A stretch of DNA of 64,000 nt from Collinsella sp. (GTDB lineage Bacteria > Actinomycetota > Coriobacteriia > Coriobacteriales > Coriobacteriaceae). The notes beneath the pieces are model-generated. The model ran no database searches. It was given only the letters and a program-made list of their open reading frames with translations, and was not told the DNA's origin. Numbering within the stretch: position 1 is the stretch's first letter; each line of letters starts with the position of its first letter. This document shows, piece by piece, positions 17,264-24,868 of this stretch. The position numbers were made by a program, and so were the translations under genes. The stretch lies in NCBI GenBank assembly GCA_018378775.1, contig JAGZWV010000004.1, positions 42,537 through 106,536 of the forward strand, given 5' to 3'.

Positions 17264-18732
17264 CGGGCGCCGCCTTCCCCACCCGCGGCGTTGCAGTTAG
17301 CAAGCGAGACCACCTCAACGGATGGGTTCCCCTCGGCAGAAAGGTCCTCCCCGACAGGCGACTCAGCAAACGCCCCGACTTCGGCAAGCTCCTCGGCATC
17401 CGCGCCCGCACCACGCGCGGTGACGAGGAACACGGGGTTTTGCGACTTCATAAGATGGTGCGAGCCTACAGCCTCGGCGCGGGCGGCCGACACCTGGCAC
17501 GCCTCGAACCCCTTAAAGCGCGAACCCGAGAGGAGCGCGCACGCCTCGGTGAACGTCTCAACGGTGACGCATGGCACGCACAGGCGAACCTGCGAGTTCT
17601 TCTCGAGCGCCGCCTCCACGATGGAGGGGAGCTCGCCCGCGCTCCCGCCGACGAACACGGCGTCGGGGATGGGCAGTTTCGCGAGCGCATCGGGGGCGAC
17701 ACCGGGGACCGCATGCACGTTGCCGCACCCGAATGCATCCGCGTTCTCTCGGATGAGCCGCACGCCGGCCGCGTTGCGCTCGACCGCCCATACCGACCCC
17801 GCTCGCGCGACGAGCGCCGCCTCGATCGACACGCTCCCCGTGCCGGCGCCGACGTCCCACACGGTGTCCGTCGCGGTAAGGCGCAGCTTCGCGAGCGCGA
17901 CGGCGCGCACCTCCTGCTTGGTCATGGGAACGTCGCCGCGGATGAAGAGCTCGTCGGGAATGCCCGAGGAAGCGTACGGCCAGCGGGGGCTCGCGGCGCG
18001 GGATGCGCCCGCAGAGTCCGCCGCGGAAGAAGCCGCCGCGGGCGCAGACGCGCCGACCGGCGTCTCGGAGGCTGCGCCAGAGCCCGCAGGCGACCCGTCG
18101 CCGCCTGCGAACTCGATAAGCATCACGTTCAAGTCGTCGAACGTCTGACCTGCGATTTCACTTGCGGTCGCGCGAGTGATGCGCTCGTCGGGGTACGACA
18201 GGCGCTCGGCCACCGTCACGCGCGCGTCCCCGAAGCCCGCCTGCACAAGCTCGCCCGAAAGCCGCGAGGGGTCTTCCCCGCCCGACGTGGCGAGGAAGAG
18301 CTCACCTGCGCGCTCGGCCTCGGCCACGATGTCGCACGCCACACCGTGAGCGCTCGCGAAGCGCCAATCCTGCCATGGACGCGCGAGGCGCGCGGCGAGA
18401 TACGACGCTGAGCTTATGCCGGGAATGACGCGAACGTCCACCTGCGCGTCGCCGGAGAGCGCCTCCACCAGGCGGCGCGCGCCGCTGAACAGCCCCACAT
18501 CGCCCGTCATCACGACCACGGCGCGCTGCCACGACGCCACATCGGTGAGCGCGGCGACGATGTCCGCCGTCTTCACGAGCTCGCATCTCACCACGTCGGG
18601 CGGCACGTCGATGCCGGCAAGCGCGCGATGAGCGCCGATGACCACGTCGGCGATGTCGATCGCGTCGAGCGCCGCGCGCGAGAGCAAGTCGGGGTTTCCG
18701 GGCCCCGCCCCGATGATCGTTACCTTTCGCAT
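17260..18732 (-). CDS. cbiET: Fused cobalt-precorrin-7 C5-methyltransferase / precorrin-6B C15-methyltransferase (decarboxylating)
   Basis: Bifunctional enzyme equivalent to CobL: SAM-dependent methylation at C5 (CbiE) and at C15 with loss of the C12 acetate carboxylate (CbiT). Residues 1-205 are CbiE, starting with VTIIGAGPGNPDLLS and containing VVVMTGDVGLFSGARR. An Ala/Ser/Gly-rich linker of about 50 residues follows. CbiT (about 262-440) opens with IPDELFIRGDVPMTKQEVRA and has WDVGAGTGSVSIEAAL as SAM motif I. A variable acidic tail ends the protein. ATG 18732 overlaps cbiH by 13 bases. The long linker is unusual and may be a recombination footprint or a flexible tether. Confidence 0.94.
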   Translation of the reverse strand: MRKVTIIGAGPGNPDLLSRAALDAIDIADVVIGAHRALAGIDVPPDVVRCELVKTADIVAALTDVASWQRAVVVMTGDVGLFSGARRLVEALSGDAQVDVRVIPGISSASYLAARLARPWQDWRFASAHGVACDIVAEAERAGELFLATSGGEDPSRLSGELVQAGFGDARVTVAERLSYPDERITRATASEIAGQTFDDLNVMLIEFAGGDGSPAGSGAASETPVGASAPAAASSAADSAGASRAASPRWPYASSGIPDELFIRGDVPMTKQEVRAVALAKLRLTATDTVWDVGAGTGSVSIEAALVARAGSVWAVERNAAGVRLIRENADAFGCGNVHAVPGVAPDALAKLPIPDAVFVGGSAGELPSIVEAALEKNSQVRLCVPCVTVETFTEACALLSGSRFKGFEACQVSAARAEAVGSHHLMKSQNPVFLVTARGAGADAEELAEVGAFAESPVGEDLSAEGNPSVEVVSLANCNAAGGEGGAR

Positions 18733-19463
18733 GGAATCTCCCGATACCCGCGCGGCGTGACCATACGGCCGCCTACGCGCTTCGTGCCCGCGTTGCCGAC
18801 GAACACGGTGGTGAACATGTCGGCATCGAGCTCCCCCAGCTCGGAGAGCCTGCACATGCCCGACTGCTGCCCCTCGCGCCCGATGTTGCGTACCCAGCCG
18901 CAGAGCGTGTCTGGGGCCTTCCATTCGAGCATAATCTTCGCCGCGCGTGAGAGCCTGTCGGCGCGCTTTCTGCTGCGCGGGTTGTACAAACAGATGCAGA
19001 AGTCGGCGCTCGCCACAGCGGCGAGCCTGCGCTCGATGACCTCCCATGGCGTGAGCAGGTCGGAGAGCGACACGACCGCGAAGTCGTGGGCAAGCGGGGC
19101 GCCGAGCACCGCCGACCCGCTCTGAGCCGCGGTGGCCCCGGCGATAACTTCCACGTCTACATCGGGGTAGTCCTCCGCAAGCTCCAGCACGGGGCTCGCC
19201 ATGCCGTACACGCCCGCGTCGCCGCTGCACACGAGCGCCACGGCTTCTCCACTCTGCGCGCGCGAAAGCGCAAGGCGGCACCGTTCGACCTCGTGCATCA
19301 TCGGCGTCGCGAGATGCGCCGCGTCGGGCACGGCGGCGAGCGCGAGCTCCACGTATTTCGTGTAACCCACAACGACGTCGGACGCCTCGAGCGCACGCCG
19401 AGCCGCAATCGTCATGCCGTCGGGGCCGCCCGGGCCGATTCCCACCACGAAGAGCTTTCCCAT
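18720..19463 (-). CDS. cbiH: Cobalt-precorrin-3 C17-methyltransferase
   Basis: SAM-dependent methylation at C17 with ring contraction. It has 247 residues. The N-terminus FVVGIGPGGPDGMTIAARRAL is the tetrapyrrole-methylase SAM motif. VALVCSGDAGVYGMASPVLE, AGATAAQSGSAVLGAPL and FCICLYNPRSRKR are hallmarks of the CbiH/CobJ subfamily. ATG 19463 is preferred over the GTG three bases earlier, because AAGGAG is five bases from the ATG but only two from the GTG. It shares one base with the cbiG stop (TGATG). Confidence 0.95.
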   Translation of the reverse strand: MGKLFVVGIGPGGPDGMTIAARRALEASDVVVGYTKYVELALAAVPDAAHLATPMMHEVERCRLALSRAQSGEAVALVCSGDAGVYGMASPVLELAEDYPDVDVEVIAGATAAQSGSAVLGAPLAHDFAVVSLSDLLTPWEVIERRLAAVASADFCICLYNPRSRKRADRLSRAAKIMLEWKAPDTLCGWVRNIGREGQQSGMCRLSELGELDADMFTTVFVGNAGTKRVGGRMVTPRGYREIPCER

Positions 19464-20596
19464 CACCGCTCCTTAAACGAAAGTTTAATAGTTACCTTGG
19501 AAAACGCGACGGTCACGCCGCCGTGAGCGAGCTTCGGGAAGATAAGTTTGCCCCCCTCCGCGAGCGCTGCCCGCTCGCACACGTTGTCGACCCCCACCGT
19601 CGCGCGCACGAAATCAGATGGCGAAACGCTGCCTTCGACCTGCGACAACTCCTCTGCGGAATACGTCGCAAGCGGGATATTGCGCGCGCAGCAGAAGGCG
19701 AGCAGACCCTCCTCGTGCGCCTTCACGTCGATCGTCGCCGCCTCGCGCACGGCCGAAGGCGAGATACCCACCTGCCCGCACGCGAGAAGAAACGCCTCCT
19801 CGATCGCTTCGGCGCACGCACCGCGACGGCATCCTATGCCCGCAACGATGCAGGGCACGACAAGGCGAAGCGGCTCGGGCGCAGGCGCCTGCGCCCGCAC
19901 GCCCGCCGGCTTCCCCGTCTCACCGGCGGGCACGACCTCGCCCGTTGTCTCCGCCGCACGAACGGACGCACCTGCATTCGCGCCAGCGAACGGCGACACG
20001 ACGATATCGGCCCGAGCGCGGTCGGACGCAATGTCAACCCCCTCAGGCGGCTGTCCCGAAATCGGCATGTCGGAATAGAGCGCCACGCGCCCGCCCGAAA
20101 GCAGCCGCGCCGACACTCGCTTGATGGCCTCGGGATTCGAAACGGCGAGCCCCGCACAGCGCGCCCACGTATCCACCGCCCACACGCCGCGGACGTCGGT
20201 CGCCGTGGTGATGACGGGGATGGCCCCTGCCGCGCGTGCCACAGTTTGCGCAAGCTCGTTCGCACCGCCCAAATGCCCCGACAAAAGCGGGACGGCAAAG
20301 CGCCCCGCCTCGTCGATCGCCACAACCGCGGGATCGTTTGCCTTCGAGGCGAGATGCGGCGCGATCGCCCGCACGGCGATGCCCGCCGCGCCCACGAACA
20401 GAAGCGCGTCCGACGCTTCCCACGCGAGCGCCGTCCATGCGCGCAGGTCGGCCTTCCCCTCGCCGAACCCGCGCGAAACGGAAACGTCCCAGCCAGGGTC
20501 GTCTTCACCTGTCTGCGCGCAATCGGAAAGCGCGTGTGCGGTGCGCACCGCCAACGCATACCCCCTCTCAGTGAACGCTATGCAGGAAACCCTCAT
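19463..20596 (-). CDS. cbiG: Cobalt-precorrin-5A hydrolase
   Basis: Opens the delta-lactone of cobalt-precorrin-5A and releases acetaldehyde, a step found only in the anaerobic pathway. It has 377 residues. The N-terminal domain has LLFVGAAGIAVRAIAPHLASKANDPAVV and VPLLSGHLGGANELA, and the C-terminal domain has VAGIGCRRGACAEAI. The middle region (about 200-250) is Ala/Pro-rich and poorly conserved. Its presence, with cbiD and cbiK, marks the route as early-cobalt-insertion. It begins right after the remnant of cbiL. Confidence 0.93.
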   Translation of the reverse strand: MRVSCIAFTERGYALAVRTAHALSDCAQTGEDDPGWDVSVSRGFGEGKADLRAWTALAWEASDALLFVGAAGIAVRAIAPHLASKANDPAVVAIDEAGRFAVPLLSGHLGGANELAQTVARAAGAIPVITTATDVRGVWAVDTWARCAGLAVSNPEAIKRVSARLLSGGRVALYSDMPISGQPPEGVDIASDRARADIVVSPFAGANAGASVRAAETTGEVVPAGETGKPAGVRAQAPAPEPLRLVVPCIVAGIGCRRGACAEAIEEAFLLACGQVGISPSAVREAATIDVKAHEEGLLAFCCARNIPLATYSAEELSQVEGSVSPSDFVRATVGVDNVCERAALAEGGKLIFPKLAHGGVTVAFSKVTIKLSFKER

Positions 20597-20830
20597 CTAG
20601 CGCACCACCATCGTCGAGAAGTAGCTGCCCCGATCGGGCACATCGTCGAGCGAGCGGTACACGCGCTCGCCCGGAAGCCCACAGTCCTCTACAAGCTCGG
20701 CACCGTCGAAGGCACCCTCCTCGCAAAGGAAGCGCTTCGTGTCCGCAAGCGAGCGGCGCGCCTTCATGACCACCTTCGTCCCCGGCCAGCCGATTGCACG
20801 GCGCACCCCGTACAGAACGCCTTTACTCAT
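20597..20830 (-). pseudogene. cbiL: cbiL (cobalt-precorrin-2 C20-methyltransferase) with a large in-frame internal deletion
   Basis: Only 77 codons remain of a gene that normally has about 230. The first nine residues, MSKGVLYGV, are the normal CbiL N-terminus. The text then jumps to RRAIGWPGTKVVMKARRSL, which fits the C-terminal third, and ends CGLPGERV ... YFSTMVVR as CbiL does. The SAM motif GxGPGDPEL and the whole central domain are missing, roughly 130-160 residues. The reading frame, the start overlapping cbiD by eight bases and the junction with cbiG are all kept, so translation coupling survives but methylation at C20 cannot. The protein could not bind SAM. A separate CbiL elsewhere in the genome or an assembly collapse are the alternatives. 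Confidence 0.82.
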
Positions 20831-22007
20831 ACGTCGCCCCCAATTTCCCGATAACTGCATCGGCGCCCGACGTGCGGAAAAGCTCGCGGCGCTCGGCGTC
20901 GAACACGACCGCGGCGATGTCGCATGCGCCCGCCGCGCGGCGGCGCAACCTGTCCTCAATTGCCGCAGCGAGCGAGGCGCGCGCAGCGTCCCCAACGCCG
21001 GCGGCCTCGATTACCTCGAGCGCCGCCGTGGTCGTGACGGACGACATGATCTCGCGCACGGTCTTCGCGCCCGCGCCGGCCATGGCCGCGTGGGCGGCCA
21101 GAATCTCCGCGCGGCAGTCGGCGGTACGCGAATGGGTGTCCATGATGCCGCCCGCGACCTTCACCAACTTGCCGATGTGTCCCACAAGAAGGACATTGGT
21201 AAATCCCTCGCGAACGCAGCAATCAATCGCATCGCCCACGAAGTTGGAGATGAAGACCACCGGCGCTCCGTTTAGGTGGAAATGCCCCGAGATGAACTGC
21301 GCGCCGTAGTTGCCGGGCGTGAGCACGACTCCGCGTCGCCCCATAGCCGCATGCTGCCGGATCTCGAGCTCGATGCTGTCGCGCAAGGCAGCGAGGCTGC
21401 GCGGCTCGACGATGCCCGTCGTGCCCAGGATGGAGATGCCGTCCTCTATCCCCAGGTGCGGGTTGAAGGTCTTTTTGGCAAGGGCAACACCCTCGGGTAC
21501 CGAAATCGTCACAGCAATATTTCCAGAAAAGCCGTGCGCGACGCACACCTCGCGCACGGCCGAAGTTATCATCGCGCGCGGCGTCGCGTTGATGGCGGCC
21601 GCCCCCACCGGCTGCTCGAGCCCGGGCAACGTCACGCGCCCCACGCCCACGCCGCCATCGACGGAAACTTCCGATTCGCGCGCGGGCACGCCCTTGCTGC
21701 CCGAAGTGCCCGTGCCCGACCCCGCATGTTCCACGCGCGCATACACGAGCACGCCGTCGGTCACATCGGCATCGTCGCCTGCGTCCTTTCGCACGGCGCA
21801 CTGGGCGCACCCCTCGCCGATGTATGCGTCGACCACGTTCGCCTCGACGGGCAGCCCGCCGGGGGTGACGATCGACACGCGGCCGGCGGGCTTTCGTGAC
21901 AAGAGCATCTCGCAGGCCGCCTTCGACGCGAGCGCGGCGCAGCTCCCCGTGGTGTACCCGCAGCGCAGGCGGGTCGTCCCGGTATATATGTAGTGCTCGA
22001 AGGCCAC
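20823..22007 (-). CDS. cbiD: Cobalt-precorrin-5B C1-methyltransferase
   Basis: SAM-dependent methylation at C1 in the anaerobic pathway. It has 394 residues. LRCGYTTGSCAALASKAA is the family N-terminal motif. Also visible are VPEGVALAKKTFNPHLGIEDGISILGTTGIVEP, LTPGNYGAQF and HIGKLVKVAGGIMDTHS. GTG 22007 is chosen, one base after the cbiF stop, because the conserved region begins close behind it and no ATG is available. The Shine-Dalgarno is weak, which fits coupling to cbiF translation. Confidence 0.93.
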   Translation of the reverse strand: MAFEHYIYTGTTRLRCGYTTGSCAALASKAACEMLLSRKPAGRVSIVTPGGLPVEANVVDAYIGEGCAQCAVRKDAGDDADVTDGVLVYARVEHAGSGTGTSGSKGVPARESEVSVDGGVGVGRVTLPGLEQPVGAAAINATPRAMITSAVREVCVAHGFSGNIAVTISVPEGVALAKKTFNPHLGIEDGISILGTTGIVEPRSLAALRDSIELEIRQHAAMGRRGVVLTPGNYGAQFISGHFHLNGAPVVFISNFVGDAIDCCVREGFTNVLLVGHIGKLVKVAGGIMDTHSRTADCRAEILAAHAAMAGAGAKTVREIMSSVTTTAALEVIEAAGVGDAARASLAAAIEDRLRRRAAGACDIAAVVFDAERRELFRTSGADAVIGKLGATYE

Positions 22008-22008
22008 G

Positions 22009-22800
22009 TTAGCTGCTCGCCTTCCGATACCCCGTGGCAAACGAAGGGTCGTAAAGCTTGCTGCGCTCGTACGACTCCGCTTGCGCGCCGTCGTGCGCAA
22101 GCCCGCCGCGAGCTCCGAGCACGCGGCCCACCACCACGAGCGCCGTGCGGTCGATGCCCTCTCGCGCGCCCGCATCGGCGAGCGTGCCCACTGTGCAGCG
22201 CACCACGCGCTCCTCAGGCCAGGTCGCCTTGTACACGAGCGCCGCCGGCTCGTCGGAGCTGCGGCCCGCGGCCAAAAGCTCGGCGGAAAGCTCGGCGAGC
22301 ATACCCGAGCTCAAGAAGATGACCATAGTCGAGCCGCTTTCCGCCATGGTGCGCATGCCCTCGCCCGCGGGCATGGGGGTACGCCCGGAAAGCCGCGTGA
22401 TCACGACCGACTGGCTGATTCCCGGCAGCGTGTATTCCTGGCGAAGCGCCGCCGCGGCACCGCAAAAGCTCGACACGCCGGGCACCACCTCGTAGTCCAC
22501 GCCGCGCGCGTCGAGCGCGTCCATCTGCTCCTGGATGGCGCCGTACAGGCACGGGTCGCCCGTGTGCAGGCGCACCACTTCCTCGCCCCGTGCATCCGCC
22601 GCGCACATCACGTCGAGCACTTCCTCCAAGGTCATGTGCGCGCTGTCGTAGACGACGCAGGATTCCTTACACTCAGCGAGCAGCTCGGGGTTCACAAGGC
22701 TCCCCGCCCAAACGACCACGTCGGCCGCGCGCAGAAGACGCACCCCGCGCAGCGTGATAAGGTCGGCGGCGCCCGAACCTGCGCCAACGATATGAATCAT
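22009..22800 (-). CDS. cbiF: Cobalt-precorrin-4 C11-methyltransferase
   Basis: SAM-dependent methylation at C11. It has 263 residues and is the first gene of the leftward operon. MIHIVGAGSGAADLITLRG is the tetrapyrrole-methylase start. VVWAGSLVNPELL, VRLHTGDPCLYGAIQEQM, VPGVSSFCGAAAAL and VITRLSGRTPMP are typical of CbiF/CobM. ATG 22800 follows a GGAAGG sequence. The leader carries a very long hairpin (22835-22896) and shares a roughly 450-bp divergent control region with the riboswitch-governed cbiK operon. Confidence 0.95.
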   Translation of the reverse strand: MIHIVGAGSGAADLITLRGVRLLRAADVVVWAGSLVNPELLAECKESCVVYDSAHMTLEEVLDVMCAADARGEEVVRLHTGDPCLYGAIQEQMDALDARGVDYEVVPGVSSFCGAAAALRQEYTLPGISQSVVITRLSGRTPMPAGEGMRTMAESGSTMVIFLSSGMLAELSAELLAAGRSSDEPAALVYKATWPEERVVRCTVGTLADAGAREGIDRTALVVVGRVLGARGGLAHDGAQAESYERSKLYDPSFATGYRKASS

Positions 22801-22834
22801 CCGAGCCTTCCCTTCCCGTTTCTCGTCGCAACTG

Positions 22835-22896
22835 TTTGCGTCGCCCTTCGCGCAGCGGGCAAAACACGGCGCCCGCTGCGCGAAGGGCGAAGCAAA
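22835..22896 (-). promoter_or_regulatory. Long leader hairpin before cbiF
   Basis: Twenty-six-base arms (22835-22860 and 22871-22896) with one mismatch and a ten-base loop, the inner 20 bases perfect. It lies 34 bases before the cbiF start and has no U-tract, so it is unlikely to be a simple terminator. It could be an expression platform or an RNA-stability element of the cbiF operon. Confidence 0.6.
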
Positions 22897-23034
22897 TACG
22901 CAGGCAGGAGGCGCAATGCCGCCCGCCCTGGCTTTACACGCCCGCAAGCGCCCACTATGATAGTAACAGTTTCGGCAACGAGCATATGACAATCGGATAA
23001 AAGGAAATGACCGGCGCGGCGCCCGCACAGCCCG

Positions 23035-23135
23035 CGCTGGCTTGCGGAGGGAACCAGGTGGGAATCCTGGGCAAGGGACATTACTGTATAGGACGCGCGG
23101 GCGAACCGCCTCGCGCCCCAAGCCAGACTGCTTCG
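23035..23135 (+). ncRNA. Cobalamin riboswitch upstream of cbiK
   Basis: Shows the conserved blocks in the right order: GGGAACCAGGTGGGAATCC (GGTG at 23057-23060), the ACTGTA element (23083-23088) and the B12-box-like AAGCCAGACTGC (from 23120). Two small hairpins downstream (23145-23159, and one near 23177-23188 followed by a T-rich stretch) could form the expression platform before the cbiK start at 23260. It implies that adenosylcobalamin or a related corrinoid lowers expression of cbiK and the import genes behind it. Confidence 0.85.
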
Positions 23136-23259
23136 CCTTTTCCTCACGGCATCGCCGTGGCGTTAGCTCCTTGTGAACCCCGAGGGGTGCGCTTTTCTTT
23201 CGCTTGTGCCGACAAGCAACTGTCGCCGGGGGACCGGCAAACCGAGGAAAGGAAAAACC

Positions 23260-24186
23260 ATGTCCGACCAGATGTCACGCCGCGGCTTCATGGGCGCCGC
23301 AGCAACCGGAGCCGTCGCGCTCGCCGGAGTCGCGCTCGCGGGCTGCTCCAACACCTCCGCGAGTTCCGAGAAATCGAGTGAAAAGGAGAAGGCCGTGAAG
23401 CCGGTCATCCTCGTCACGAGCTTCGGCACGAGCTACAACGACTCGCGCCACATCACCATCGGCGCCATCGAAGACGCTATCCGCGAGAAGTACTGGCAGG
23501 ACTACGACATCCGCCGCGCCTTCACCGCGCAGATCATCATCGACAAGCTGAAGAAGCGCGACGGCATCACGATCGACAACATGACCGAGGCGCTCGACCG
23601 CTGCGTGGAAGACGGCGTGAAGGAAATCGTCGTGCAGCCGACGCATCTCATGGGTGGCCTGGAATACACCGACGTGAAAGACGAGCTCGACAAGTACGCC
23701 GACAAGTTCGACAAAATCTCGCTCGGCGACCCGCTGCTCACCTCCGACGACGACTACAAGAAGGTGGCCGCAGCCATTAAGGAGAACATGGCGTCCTTCG
23801 ACGACGGCAAGACGGCGCTGTGCCTCATGGGCCACGGCACCGAAGCCGATTCCAACGCCGACTATGCCAAGATGCAGGAAGTGTTTAAGAACGAGGGCTT
23901 AACGCAGTTCTTCGTCGGCACCGTCGAGGCTGAACCGACCTGCGAGGATGTTATCGCCGCCGCGAGCGCCGCAGGCTACAAGAAGGCCGTGCTCGCGCCG
24001 TTCATGGTGGTCGCGGGCGACCACGCGAACAACGACATGGCAGACGAGACCGACCCCGACAGCTGGGCTGCGAAGTTCGTGGCCGCCGGCTTCGAAGTGA
24101 CGTGCCTGCTCCAGGGTCTGGGACAGAACGTCACGGTCGACGACATCTACGTCTCGCACGTGGACGACGCCATCGCCAAGCTGTAA
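23260..24186 (+). CDS. cbiK: Sirohydrochlorin cobaltochelatase CbiK, exported as a lipoprotein
   Basis: Inserts Co2+ into sirohydrochlorin, the first committed step of the anaerobic route. It has 308 residues. The mature part (from about 48) matches CbiK: ILVTSFGTSY, QPTHLMGGLEY, LMGHGTEADSN and AGDHANNDMA, where the histidines are the expected metal ligands. Unusually, it begins with a twin-arginine-like SRRGFMG (6-12), a hydrophobic stretch and a lipobox LAGC (Cys29), so it should be exported and lipid-anchored. This recalls the periplasmic CbiK of Desulfovibrio. ATG 23260 follows AAAGGA and fits the signal sequence; an upstream frame start at 23173 would bury it. It heads the riboswitch operon with import genes, so a role in metal, haem or corrinoid handling outside the cell is possible. 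Confidence 0.88.
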   Translation: MSDQMSRRGFMGAAATGAVALAGVALAGCSNTSASSEKSSEKEKAVKPVILVTSFGTSYNDSRHITIGAIEDAIREKYWQDYDIRRAFTAQIIIDKLKKRDGITIDNMTEALDRCVEDGVKEIVVQPTHLMGGLEYTDVKDELDKYADKFDKISLGDPLLTSDDDYKKVAAAIKENMASFDDGKTALCLMGHGTEADSNADYAKMQEVFKNEGLTQFFVGTVEAEPTCEDVIAAASAAGYKKAVLAPFMVVAGDHANNDMADETDPDSWAAKFVAAGFEVTCLLQGLGQNVTVDDIYVSHVDDAIAKL

Positions 24187-24195
24187 ACTCGCCGC

Positions 24196-24268
24196 GCACG
24201 GGGGCGCCGGTCGCGTCCCCGTGCAACGGGCATGCGCCTTCCCCGACTGACGGCGCATGCCCGTTGCA
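24196..24268 (+). promoter_or_regulatory. Two overlapping, mutually exclusive stem-loops between cbiK and the next lipoprotein gene
   Basis: Stem A has arms 24196-24203 and 24217-24224 (gcacgggg/ccccgtgc). Stem B has perfect 17-base arms, 24222-24238 and 24252-24268. The last three bases of stem A are the first three of stem B, so they compete. No U-tract follows. They may set the cbiK-to-transporter ratio by processing or partial termination. Confidence 0.6.
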
Positions 24269-24330
24269 TTCGCATCCCGCCCGCCCACCGCACGGCGCGG
24301 GCGGTCGAAGCGATTGAAAGGAACCCCTCC

Positions 24331-24864
24331 ATGTTGAAGAAAACCCTCGCCTTCGCCCTGTCGGCGGCGCTTTTCGCGTTCTCGCTCGCCGGCTGCGGCG
24401 GAAATTCAATCGACAGCGCAAAGACAAGCGATGCCGATTCCCGGGAAAAGACCGAACAGGCGGCCGATGCGCCCGAGGGCGCAAGCACTGCCCCCATCAC
24501 CGCCGACAAAGTGGCCGACGGCACCTATCCGATCACCGTAGATTCCAGCTCGAACATGTTCAGGATTGTGGACGCCCAGCTCATCGTGGAAAACGGCTCC
24601 ATGCACTGCGTGATGACACTTTCCGGCACGGGCTACGGCAAGCTCTTCATGGGCACGGGCGACGAGGCTGCCGCCGCAAGCGAGGCCGACTTCATCCCCT
24701 ATGTGGAAAACGCGGAAGGCAAGTACACCTACGACGTGCCCGTTGATGCGCTCGACGAGGACACCGCCTGCGCCGCGTGGAGCATTAGAAGGGAGCGGTG
24801 GTACGACCGCACGCTCGTATTCGAATCCGCTGGCGTCGATCTGCGCGCCGACGCACTGAAGTAA
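24331..24864 (+). CDS. Lipoprotein with a beta-rich ligand-binding-like domain
   Basis: Surface lipoprotein of 177 residues. The signal peptide ends in the lipobox LAGC (Cys22), then an acidic linker and one domain from about 62. The sequence runs ADGTYPITVDSSSNMF ... GKLFMGTGDEAA ... YTYDVPVDALDEDTACAAW. This resembles domains that accompany iron, haem or corrinoid transporter lipoproteins in Firmicutes and Coriobacteriia. That link is from memory and the family name is not certain. Its place between cbiK and a BtuF-like binding protein suggests that it captures or passes on the same ligand. ATG 24331 follows GAAAGGA. Confidence 0.7.
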   Translation: MLKKTLAFALSAALFAFSLAGCGGNSIDSAKTSDADSREKTEQAADAPEGASTAPITADKVADGTYPITVDSSSNMFRIVDAQLIVENGSMHCVMTLSGTGYGKLFMGTGDEAAAASEADFIPYVENAEGKYTYDVPVDALDEDTACAAWSIRRERWYDRTLVFESAGVDLRADALK

Positions 24865-24868
24865 CGCC

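Noticed and set aside
20597..20830. A genuine small protein instead of a broken cbiL
   Set aside because: Both ends match CbiL text and it sits in the expected operon place; nothing suggests a separate family. A secondary role cannot be fully excluded.
23177..23200. acccc-ga-ggggt followed by gcttttcttt as a clear terminator before cbiK
   Set aside because: The stem is only four to five pairs with a tight loop; kept only as a possible part of the riboswitch expression platform.
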